Part shown: positions 1-8,572 of the stretch, piece after piece
Layout: every line of letters begins with the position of its first letter
Position numbering within the stretch: the stretch's first letter is position 1
NCBI GenBank assembly: GCA_027579435.1
Contig: JANBPK010000262.1
Coordinates: forward strand, 1-17,546
Reading direction: 5' to 3'
Source: Candolleomyces eurysporus
Taxonomy: Eukaryota > Basidiomycota > Agaricomycetes > Agaricales > Psathyrellaceae
Length of the DNA: 17,546 nt
Program-made: the position numbers and the translations under genes
The notes under the pieces: generated by a model
The model's input: only the letters and a program-made list of their open reading frames with translations
Told to the model about the DNA's origin: nothing
The model's database searches: none

Positions 1-219
1 ACGATGTTACTCCGACGGCGGACTGCTGCTTCCAGATGTCGCTTTCAATGTGCTGTGCAAAGTTCCGACCTTCCACGGAGATTCCTGTCTCGGATGGTGG
101 CCGCCGTACGCAGGTGCCTGCTTTCTTCCTCTTTTATAGCTTTAATCTTCACCTTTCTCCTTCCGCTTTATGTAGCGCTCATTATAAACCTCATTCTTTC
201 CTTCTGTCTTTGGTCTCGA

Positions 220-248
220 ACTGATGCTGACGAATACGCCCAGGTTCC
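220..248. repeat. Left copy of a 29-bp dispersed repeat
   Basis: This block matches 17103-17131 in the same orientation with two mismatches, and a third difference follows directly at 249. Read on the plus strand, both copies encode the peptide TDADEYAQVP, and all three differences are silent in that frame; a tryptophan three residues before the T is also shared. Read on the minus strand, both give LGVFVS(I/V)S. Similarity fades within about 30 bp on each side. It is therefore either a small conserved coding segment or a fragment of an older duplication. The plus-strand open frame around this copy runs from 4 to 309 and has a hydrophobic stretch before the repeat, but I cannot recognise a protein. 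Confidence 0.55.
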
Positions 249-625
249 TACAAGGTATCGCCCTCACCCTCACCCAACGGTTTGCCTTGATAGCATTGCT
301 TCGTGGTGAACAACTTTGATTCACCCTCCAAATTCTCCCAGCGTGAGTGTCTAGTCGTTCAAGATGACGTATAACTTGTGCGCGTGTACGTGTACGTGGA
401 ATGTTCTGGCACCGTCCACACATCTGGGGTCAGGGGGGGGAGCGCCTCCATTTTTGAAACATGTACACTCGACCATAGCTCACTATATAGTATCAACATA
501 CGTGGCTCTCTTTCCTTTTCCACTGGCTTCCACGACTCAAATCTGCACCTGATATACTCGGCAGCTTCCCGAACTGGAAGTATCCCTCTGCTACCACACT
601 TGATCATTGTTTCAAGATGGCGTAG

Positions 626-865
626 GTGGCGCAACATGTGGGCTATCGGCAGTATTACCGTGCTTGGATTGCATCCTCATGTCGCGCCCTCGGACTGCCA
701 AGAAGTCGGGATGTTGATGATTTGCACCTATGGAGTCAGCAAGCCGGCGATGTACAGCGAATGGTGTCTACCCGCAACTCTGCAATCCGGAAGGTGCCCG
801 ATTTGGCAGTTGCTTGGTCCAAGTCAGGGGACGACTTGGACGCCGTCACTACGGGCATAGGTTGA
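626..865 (+). CDS. Probable 3' exon of an unrecognised gene
   Basis: An open frame of 79 codons ends in TGA at 863-865. Its codons are rich in G at position 1, as real coding sequence tends to be, and the product is soluble, with Trp and Arg clusters (LHLWSQQAGDVQRMV). The segment just before it, from about 580 to 625, looks like a 46-nt intron (GTATCC start, TTGATC branch-like site, GCGTAG end), which would join in phase to a short upstream exon reading LPELE. The 5' part of the gene is not resolved: the sequence from 364 to 550 contains GT-rich simple repeats and no convincing start. The AT-rich stretch from 870 to 960 would suit a 3' untranslated region. No family is recognised. Confidence 0.3.
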   Translation: MAQHVGYRQYYRAWIASSCRALGLPRSRDVDDLHLWSQQAGDVQRMVSTRNSAIRKVPDLAVAWSKSGDDLDAVTTGIG

Positions 866-1065
866 AAACCTTTGTGGGTGGTTATGTTATTTAAAAATTA
901 CTCTGAAAATGCCTTGTCATGTTTGGAATTATCTATGAATATGAATCTGAAATAATGTTCGTTTATTTAGTCATAACCTTCACGGAGAATGTACTGGAAT
1001 CTACCCGAAATCTATCAGGCCGGTGTGTGAGTTGCGATTGAGAGACCATCTGGCAAAAAGAGCTG

Positions 1066-1415
1066 ATGGACGTTAGTCAAAGATGCGTGGGAGTTATAAG
1101 TAGGTAAGAGGTCGATGCCAGACAAATGCCCATAATCGTCGAGCACACTTACTCCTTATTGACAAGCTCACTTCGTGTACAGGACAATTTTGCATTCAAA
1201 GACCGAGTGGGTAAGTCGTCCAGAGACTCGACAGCTCACAACTGACTCAACTGCAGCGCGTTACCAAAGTCGACATCCAACAACATGTATACAAAACGGG
1301 CACCATGCCGCTCCGTGCAACGGATCACACAAGAGTGGGCGCCAGGATCAACGTACAAGCTGGTCAAGGCGCTACAATGCTTTATGCATTTGCCTCTGAG
1401 ATTAACTTTCAATGA
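1066..1415 (+). CDS. Candidate small three-exon gene, product unknown
   Basis: The proposed exons are 1066-1103, 1183-1210 and 1257-1415, giving a 74-residue product. The second intron (1211-1256, 46 nt) is close to ideal: it starts GTAAGT, has a CTGAC branch site and ends CTGCAG. The first (1104-1182, 79 nt) starts GTAAGA and ends GTACAG. Phases agree across both junctions, and an ATG lies in frame at 1066. The product is basic, with no recognisable domain, signal peptide or membrane segment. It ends about 130 bp before the F-box gene on the same strand. Against it: it is short, the second exon is only 28 nt, and the first-exon choice is not unique. Confidence 0.35.
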
Positions 1416-1544
1416 GTCAGCAGAAATCGAACTTTCCGCTGACATGTGTATAAACAAGGGAAGTAAACCAGGAGGTGGCGCTAGCCTTTTCTTCGAACTC
1501 AAACACATCGTTCACTCAGAGTCTCAGTTGATATAGCCCTCAAT

Positions 1545-3279
1545 ATGTCGCCTGGATTTGGTACTTACATCTTATTGACCAATTTTCCTTTAATCTAATA
1601 TTGCACAGATCGCTTGAAAGCCCTCGTTGCACTCATTCCCTGGGAGATACTCATTGAAATCTTCAAACAACTGGTCGACCCGAGGAATCGTGCTCACCTT
1701 CACTCATTGGAGGTGGAGTCCAAGGCCCTGCGCTCGGCGATGCTAGTTTGTTCAACCTGGTACCAGATTATCACGAACTCCCCGTTCCTCCTTGCACGAG
1801 TCATTGATATGGATCGTGACCCTCCATCTAGAGTTTCGTACTTGTTGGAGAGGTCAGCCGGTCACCCCATTTCGATTATCGGAGGTTGGACATCGTCCCC
1901 GTGGATCATATATCGGCAAGAATCGAATCTCAATTTTCATGAGAGGAGAGAGAACATTCAATTAGTCTTCCAGTCCTTCCACCGCTGCGACTACCTTCAC
2001 GTTCGCATCAGCGAAAACTACGTTTGGGATACGCCCGAACTCGGGAGAATTCTTTCTGAGCCGTCCCTGACCATTCGCCACTTCACGTTTCTATGGCCCA
2101 GCCAAATCTCCCTGCAACCAGCAACCTCAATCCTCTGTCCCTCCTGCGAGACCATTCAAGTTGCTGGTGATATCATCTGCAATTCCACGCGCATTCCATG
2201 CAGCCTTCCCCCTCTTCCGAATCTTACGACCCTCACTGTTCACGCAAACTGTGCCCAAGGTCGTTCCTCTCCCCGTTTTTCTCCACCCTCTGCATTCAGC
2301 CCTCATGCATGGCTCTCTCGCCTTTCTCAACTCCCAAACCTCATCAACCTTACCATTTACGATATGTTTGCACAAGGATTCAGCGACGAGCCCACCAGCC
2401 CAGTCAAGCTCAACCGCCTGGAGTCGTTGAAGGTCTGTGGGAGTGCCCCGGAGTGTTTTGAGTTCCTTGTAGGGCTGGAGGTCGCGTCGTTGAAGCGGTG
2501 CAGGGTAGAGTGTAATGTTCTGGCCATGGGCTCTACGCCGGCTGGATTGCAACGCTTTAGGGAGGGAATGAGGGTTGTCCTTGCAAAACTTCCTTGGGAA
2601 GTGAACTATTCTCAGCTCACAGTGGGATATTACGAGAAAGAGCTTCGGCTATGCGGTGGATTGGAGAGTAGTGATGAGGTTATCATGGTGGTTTGTAGGG
2701 AGGACGTTCAGGACCACAGGATGTTTACAGATCATGAATATCTGGAACTGTGGACACAGGCACTCGACGTGTTCGCTTCAGACATTACTTGGTCATCCCT
2801 GCTTAGCAGAGTAGAGACGCTGAAGCTGAGATCTGGCGTCCTGGCTCTTGTCTCCCAAAATCAGCTCAGAACTCTTGCTTCACTCTGCTCGGCCTTTTTC
2901 AAGCTCTTCACCAACGTGACAACCCTCGTACTTGGGCATTTCACTCCATTCATTGCAGAAACCCTCGACATCCCAAATATCCTCGGTTCGACAGCCTGTA
3001 TCAAGGTCCATATGCCCACCTTTTCCTTTGACCGCAATGAACACCACCTCCTTGCAAAGTATCTGGGCCGGAAGAGCACCCTCGAAGTCTTTTTTTTTCA
3101 GCGATGGGGCTGATAGTAGGAAAGATTCTCTCCTTCTCGAAGTCTTACGTGCAAGCCGGGCCTTGAACGGGGTGAAGTATAGCACCATAGCGATGACACC
3201 TGAAGATTTGCGTGCTTGGGATTGGGTACGGGTTTTCCCTAAAAGAGGCCTACCCGAGCCCGATCATCACATGTGTTGA
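1545..3279 (+). CDS. F-box domain protein 1, C-terminus shifted at a T9 tract
   Basis: This is a likely SCF ubiquitin-ligase substrate adaptor. The start is ATG 1545. A 16-nt first exon (1545-1560) is followed by a 48-nt intron, 1561-1608 (GTACTT start, CTAAT branch, GCACAG end), then the main exon from 1609. This places MSPGF before the open frame and removes the need for a non-ATG start. The F-box lies at about residues 13-60: IPWEILIEIFKQL, then LVCSTWYQI. The rest, to about residue 500, has irregular leucine-rich strands as in fungal F-box/LRR-like proteins. The frame as written stops at 3113 (506 aa). Directly before the stop is a run of nine T (3090-3098); with eight T the frame runs on to 3279 (561 aa). 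An alternative is a 43-nt intron, 3059-3101, that uses the T-run as its pyrimidine tract (547 aa). Family membership is secure; the 3' end is not. Confidence 0.8.
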
Positions 3280-3458
3280 CTAGGAAGTAATCTCAGATGA
3301 TTTTGTTCATGCAACGTTTGGCCTGATAACATGTATATAGGTAAAATGAATCCATGCACTCGTATATGACGCCTTGTTTATCGACGGTAGCAACAAATTG
3401 AATGCATTTATCAGGAACTATGGTGAGGGGATACTAAGAAGCTATAAGGCCATTGGCG

Positions 3459-4065
3459 TCAGAACTCCGTGCAGAAGTCCAAAGATATCACATACTGGAA
3501 GAACTCGGGAAGATGCGTAAAATCATAGTCAGGAGCAGGGTTACTCGATAGAGCGACGTTTGGAAAAGCTCCCAACCGTCGTGTGTTGTACGCGTTCTTC
3601 GGGAGATTTTTTGGAAACTCAGTTTTACTACTGAGTTCTGGGCTGCTTGGATCGTGAACTCGAGTACGGGGCCAGTTGCCGCGCTGTTTTCCGACATCAG
3701 TTTGACGCTGGAGAAGGTGGACAGAGTCAACAGCATGGAGAAATGCTGTCAATTCCTTGGAGCGCCAACGAGGCACTAAAACGCGATATATATCGCCATG
3801 GCCTACAACGTTTTGAGGGTTCGGACCTGTGGGTTTATCCTCCTCGTCGTTTGACATGCCTTCAACGCCTAACTGTCGAAGAAGCGGTACATGCGACGGC
3901 CTCAGTAAAGCTCTCAGCCGCATCCTGATTCACAGAAGGATCATCGTGAAGGTCAAGGAGTCCGTCAAGATGTTCCCGAACCTTTGCCTAGTCAAATCCG
4001 TCGAACCACGCGCTCATAAGAGTCNGGGGGGACCTGAGGCCCTGGATGATCGGCATCGGCATCAT
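3459..4065 (-). pseudogene. Broken coding remnant of unknown family
   Basis: Reading the minus strand from ATG 4065, a good coding stretch (MPMPIIQGLRSP, then MSAWFDGFD) meets TAG at about 3987-3989. The same frame then goes on with AKVREHLDGLLDLHDDPSV and an acidic segment to about 3890. The reading then moves to a second frame (PLLRQLGVEGMSNDEED, then VPRWRSKELTAFLHAVDSVH), and near 3720 probably to a third (SSVKLMSENSAATGPVLEF). Codon composition stays coding-like in each piece, so one old gene with at least one nonsense change and two frame shifts explains the region better than three separate genes. A single unknown base (4025) falls inside it. The content suits the tail of an F-box or related adaptor protein, but no F-box is visible, so the family is left open. 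Confidence 0.4.
4025..4025. other. Ambiguous base (N) beside a G6 run
   Basis: One unresolved base sits immediately before six G. It shows that homopolymer-adjacent calls in this assembly are uncertain, which matters for the frame breaks at 3090-3098 and 7229-7235. Confidence 0.95.
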
Positions 4066-4358
4066 CGTATCTCAAGAGCATCCCTCGCTCTGCTTATTAA
4101 CAGACTGAGAAATATGTACAACGACAGACGTAATTGTACTTTGAGTCGTCAAATTAAATATGAATCGATTTGGAAATAAACAAACAATAGGGGATTTGGG
4201 AGGACGGTGAATGAGATGGGGTAGTAGCTCGTGATGGCACAGGAAGTCTGACCACCTAAAGCACTTAAAGAGCGCTCGCGGGAGTCGTAGGGTACAAAGT
4301 ACGAAAGTAATGGGGCCCAGGAGTGGCACGCCGGAATGAGACATGTAGCTCTGCAGCC

Positions 4359-5527
4359 TCAGGGAGAGCATCGCACTACCGGCGTGTCAAAGCGCACAGC
4401 TCCGTCCTGCTCAACGCGGCGCCCCAGCCACCTGCACAGGCAAACGCCGTATACAACCCCATCATCCAGATGTTGCCCGAGAGTTTGCACTAATTCCCGA
4501 CGGTCTCCTTCTTCGTCGACGCGACTGGGAAGTAGAGGGGCAAAGACATAGAAAGCCTTCAGAGATTGGGACGTGACGCCAGAGGCGATGGCTGTGACCG
4601 CTTCGATTTACCCAACGGAAGATGAATACCGGAGCTGAATCGAGAAAATAACGAGATCGTTCATGTCCCGTGTGCACCCTGCTAGTTCTAAGTAAAACGG
4701 AGCATTTCAGGATAGACGTAACGGTGGTAAATTCGAATGGCCGCACCTTCCAGGACGTTTCCATCAAAAACTGTGACGTCGAGATATTTGAGGTTCGTTC
4801 CATTTGAGAGAGCATACGCCTCCAGGGGTGAGAGTTCGTTGGAGCGAATTTCGAGTGTGAGAGATGAAATAGAGCTGGGCTTCAGAGCGAGCCAAGAGAG
4901 TAATTCGAAGCCTCGTGATCCAAGCCGAAGGGAGTTGAAACCACTAGGAAGGCGTCCTTCCAATGTGGTGGGGATGGTGCTATCGATATAGTGAGCATCG
5001 ACGTGAAGCGATGTAAGAAACGGAAGCCGAAGGATCATATGTGATAGCGTTTCCAGGTCCGGCAATGTACCCACGATAGAAACATCGCTCAAACTCGTCC
5101 ATGGGCAAAGCTTGAGGGAGTTCCAAGGGAAAGGGGAGCAGCGATTGACAGCGGTGACGGCGTCAAGGTGAATTAGAAGTTCGTCCACAATCACCACTCG
5201 CTCGAGTGAATAGAGCATTTCAGCTAGATCTTCATGTTCCTTTGAGGAGAACGTTGACTGTCGTGCTTGGATGTTTATGGAGACAGAATCGAAATGCCGT
5301 CCAGCGAGGGTACATGAATGAGAGCTCATGATTGTTGAGAACTCTCTGATCTTGTCCATTGAGTCCAAAGATATGTCCCACGTAAAGTTGAGGAATAGAT
5401 AATATCGAGAACGGTCGAGCCAGTCGAAGCCCACAAGCGATAGTCGCAGGAGATCTTCTTTGGAGTCCTGGTAGCAGCTTGTTGTATGTCTCAAACGAAG
5501 CGAAAACACCTTGGTATTTGTACTCAG
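4359..5527 (-). pseudogene. Degraded F-box/LRR-like gene
   Basis: Exon A is 5527-4747. Exon B is 4687-4359, after a 59-nt intron (4688-4746; GTGCGG start, CCTGAAATG branch region, TTTTACTTAG end) that joins in phase. Exon A begins with the second half of an F-box-like motif (LSLVGFDWLDRSRYYLF) and goes on with leucine-rich strands. Exon B continues the fold (ACTRDMNDLVIFSIQLRY is close to its reading, with AG in place of A) but meets TAA at 4608-4610. The same frame stays open beyond the stop for 82 more codons with strongly coding composition (VVYGVCLCRWLGR), so the TAA looks like a recent nonsense change, for example from CAA. The N-terminal half of the F-box is missing. A preceding exon at 5592-5633, joined across a 64-nt intron (5528-5591), is possible, but no start codon was found. 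Probably a pseudogene. Confidence 0.6.
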
Positions 5528-5633
5528 CTAAAGATCCGTAGTGAAAGATCGGCTGTACGGTAGGTCAAAGAAAGAAGGGAGAGGATGATACCTCATGGTT
5601 TGCCCAGGGGTGATGGTCGAGAGTTGAGGAGAC

Positions 5634-6150
5634 TCATCCGTTTGAGCCTAATCTCTAATCAGACATGAAGTCGTGGCGAGCCTCGTGGACCGCCTCTGGT
5701 CAGTGATCATGCATGGTGGACCGCCACCGCGATAGTTGATACACCGGAGCACCTGCCAAATGTGGCATCTTCCCGCCATGATCGCCATGGTCGGAAGCTG
5801 TCGACTTTGGGGTTTCTCTCCAATGATCAGGCTTATCGAATGAGATTGCACCCAGGCTGGTAGCTTCCATGCCCGTATTCTCAGATCCGGGGCTTCTTGT
5901 CTTTCACGCCGTTGTTTTCCCGGTCACCTTTGCTATTCTAACCAACATACGCAGTCGAAACCCAATGTAGCAGTTAGACGGTGCATCCCCGTCGGAGGAG
6001 GTCGTATGCCCATACTCTAGTCTCATGGCTTTTCGCCTACCGAAGTCGCATGAGGTCGGGAACAGAATCGCAGTGCACGACGCAATAATTTTGAGTGATC
6101 AGAAAGCATAGAGGAACTTATAGGTGACAGTAGAGATGGGGAGACTACCC
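5634..6150. other. No gene recognised
   Basis: Short open frames only, and no splice-linked coding chain found on either strand. A minus-strand frame at 5648-5851 has poor coding composition. Several TGATCA-type sites occur but form no array. Confidence 0.5.
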
Positions 6151-6158
6151 TATACAAA
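6151..6158 (+). promoter_or_regulatory. TATA-like box of the small gene at 6248
   Basis: TATACAAA lies 90 bp before the ATG at 6248. It is followed by a pyrimidine-rich patch and then an A/C-rich leader (CAAACAAAACC), which is a typical fungal core promoter and 5' untranslated region. Confidence 0.4.
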
Positions 6159-6247
6159 CCTCCTTTCACTCTACAGACGATTCTACCAAACAAAACCGAT
6201 CGCCATCAAATTCGAGCTTCAAAAACTATTGAACATCGAATTCTCCT

Positions 6248-6528
6248 ATGCAGCACAGGCGTACATTCGAGTCAGCAACTACGTCCTCGTCATCATCGTC
6301 TGAGTTGGCGGCCGGGGAAAATCTTCTTTTTGTTCCCGTGCGCCTTAGACTCGACGACGATCACTGGTAAAGGTAGGGAAGGAAGTCGACGTCTGCTGCC
6401 GGGTACGCTGAAGGCCACCTGGTATCCTCGTCAGGGGATTTAATTCGAATGAACTGTCTTTTGAACCTTACGACGCACTTGACCGATTGAATATCATCAG
6501 ACGAAGACTGCCCGAATGTCGTCCATGA
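6248..6528 (+). CDS. Small two-exon gene, 70-aa product of unknown function
   Basis: Exons are 6248-6366 and 6435-6528. The intron (68 nt) starts GTAAAG and ends CTCGTCAG. Exon 1 carries 2 nt of a Trp codon that exon 2 completes, so the phase is right. The product starts MQHRRTFES, has a run of six serines at about residues 13-18, then ENLLFVPVRLRLDDDHW, and a basic end (DRLNIIRRRLPECRP). It has no signal peptide or membrane helix. A TATA-like box and an A/C-rich leader precede the ATG, and an AT-rich stretch follows the stop. If the intron were kept, translation would stop at once after the Trp. The promoter, intron and phase together support a real gene, but no family is recognised, and being short it could still be a chance reading. 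Confidence 0.45.
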
Positions 6529-6637
6529 CCAGGAAATGTGAGCAGAAATTTAACGATTGACCTGCTATAACTAGTACAGCCTTTAGCAACGTGGGGGGAA
6601 TAGATTCTCATGATCATGGGCTATGGGACACATTTGA

Positions 6638-6690
6638 TACATATATATATAATGAAAGTTAAAATCCATAATTATAATTAACTACATGCA
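6638..6690. terminator. AT-rich 3' flank between convergent genes
   Basis: A very AT-rich stretch with an (AT)n core lies between the small plus-strand gene (stop 6528) and the minus-strand F-box gene (stop 6778). It is the likely 3'-end and polyadenylation region for one or both. No exact AATAAA signal was picked out. Confidence 0.35.
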
Positions 6691-6777
6691 AGCTCGTCAT
6701 CATAATTACATGGCGCCGCATTTTGATCAAATACAAGTTAATAGAGTGGAATCTGAATCTTCAAAGCCAACAAATGA

Positions 6778-8572
6778 TCACTCGAAACCTTCATCCCATA
6801 CCAATTCCATCGTCAGCTGCTCGAGCCGATCTTTGAGTCCAGCTTCAACACGAGATACATCTCGAAACTCCCTCCCTTGGCTAAACCCGGTTCTCCTAAA
6901 CTCCAGGCGTTCCAACGGACCTTTGTACGTTGCGTGATCTGCCCGACTCTCCAACGCCGCTGCCACTTGCCGAGTAGAAGCTGCTATGTCTTGTATGCGT
7001 CGATAGTAGAATTTGTCGGGGTGATGTGTTTCGTCGCAGTATCCGTATCGACGGTCCGTTTCGCGATGGACGTCCGTAAATACCAATGTTCGGAGGGCTG
7101 GGAAAGGAATCTCGGGTTGGTGCCTGCGCAGGTGAACCTTGACGCCAATCAAGAATGCAGCCTGGTGGGACCAGGCTATTGCGACGTATTCCAAGACTGG
7201 TACATCTCCGAGATTCACCCAGAAACACGGGGGGGATGAAGTTTCTCTCTATCCGCGCATGTCGCTCTTCTTCGGAAAAGGCTAAAACCTCAACAAACCG
7301 AAGGTTTTCGAAAGACCATTTCCGCTTATAGGCGACCGGGTCTGTAAATAGGAAAAATGAATCGGCTGAAACGCCCTCGGATTCACTGAGGATCGTAAAC
7401 GACGTCCATGCCTGAGTGTCATCATCCGCTGTCCCTCGAATCCACCCATCAACTGTTACACCGAGATGCTCCACGGGATCAATGAATGACGGATAGTCAA
7501 TTCGCATCTCCTGGGGAAGTATAAGGCAGTCATGGGCGCCTCTAGAAGTTGAGAAGAATTTGCCTATATTGCTCTTGTGTGCCAGTGCATCAACCTCCCA
7601 GCAGAGGTCGAGGCACGTAAGATTTTTCGGAGTGCTAATGCTCCTCAAGACAACCCCCATGATGTAGGCATCGCCTGAGAGGTAGAGCTCCTTCAGGTTA
7701 GGGAGTTGAATTGGAGATGGGTGCGGGCCGTATATATCAGAGAGCTCGGATTCAGTGGGCCAGTCGTCTTCGAGCCCTTCACTGAAAGAAGGGAAATCGA
7801 GACGAAGAGTGATAAGGGCTGGCACCGCCTTGAGAAGATTGAAAAAGTTGGGCATGTCTTCCTGTGGGGCGTGGTGGAGAATGAGGTGGGTTATGTTCGG
7901 AGACCCTTGTAGGAGGTGCGAATTCCAGGAGATTTCCGACACTTGTAGCTCGAGGTGGCGTAGGTTTGGGGGATGGGATGCTTGGAGAGCTCGAAGGACA
8001 GACGATGAAAGGTGATCTCTGTTCCTGATGGATGCGATACCGATCTTCAAGTATTCGAGCGAGTTGGCAGGTCCACGCAAGGCGTCAACAAGGGTCTGTA
8101 AAGGCTCCCCGTCCGCGTATAAGCTGAGAGCCTTCAAGCGGACTGTTGCTTCCGACATGATCGAGCACACCGTCTTGAAGGCAGCGGGTGTACCTTCTGC
8201 AATGTATGGCATAGTGCTCCAATAACCGAGGGAGAGGGGCATGTTCTGGGAGTTTTTGAACATGAAGTCTACCAGCGCCGGGTGCGTCTTATCCCTGACC
8301 TCGACTGCCGTCCATAAGCTGGGATCCCCAATCGCCATTTCTCTCCATGCATGGACAACATGGCACATAACAATGCAAGCCGGAAGAGGGAGGAATTCTG
8401 TTCCTTCTGAATCTGAGTCCAGTGGCGAAATGAAAGCGAAAATCCTGCACAGTATCTCAGCCGGAAGGCGGGAGACCGGGGATAAAGAGTTGAGTCGCCG
8501 CTTAATCGCGATCAAGCTGTGTTCTAGCCGTAAGATGTCGCGCTCAAGAGCTTTTCGATTTGTATGGACCAT
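6778..8572 (-). CDS. F-box domain protein 2, C-terminus shifted at a G7 tract
   Basis: A classic Agaricomycete F-box protein and likely SCF substrate adaptor, with no intron seen. The start chosen is ATG 8572 (MVHTNRKALERDIL). The frame is open for 52 codons further upstream, but that part reads like untranslated leader. Residues 8-30 form a helix (LERDILRLEHSLIAIKRRL). The F-box is at about 35-85 (LPAEILCRIF, then HAWREMAIGDPSLW), followed by long leucine-rich repeats to about residue 445. At 7229-7235 the plus strand has seven G (seven C in the gene). As written, the frame then runs to 6896 in low-complexity sequence (558 aa). With six, it reads on through well-formed sequence (VPVLEYVAIAWSH, then LERLEFRR) to a stop at 6778, giving 597 aa. 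The second reading is much more protein-like. Confidence 0.85.

Noticed and set aside
378..860. 160-codon plus-strand frame
   Set aside because: It begins in GT-rich simple repeats and has no ATG at its start; the other frame at 626-865 has better coding composition.
2127..2552. 141-codon minus-strand frame inside F-box gene 1
   Set aside because: Antisense shadow of a clear gene; composition is not coding-like and it has no homologous motifs.
3087..3101. A 15-nt GT...AG segment (GTC, T9, CAG) that looks like a tiny intron
   Set aside because: Far below any usable intron length, and its removal does not restore the frame.
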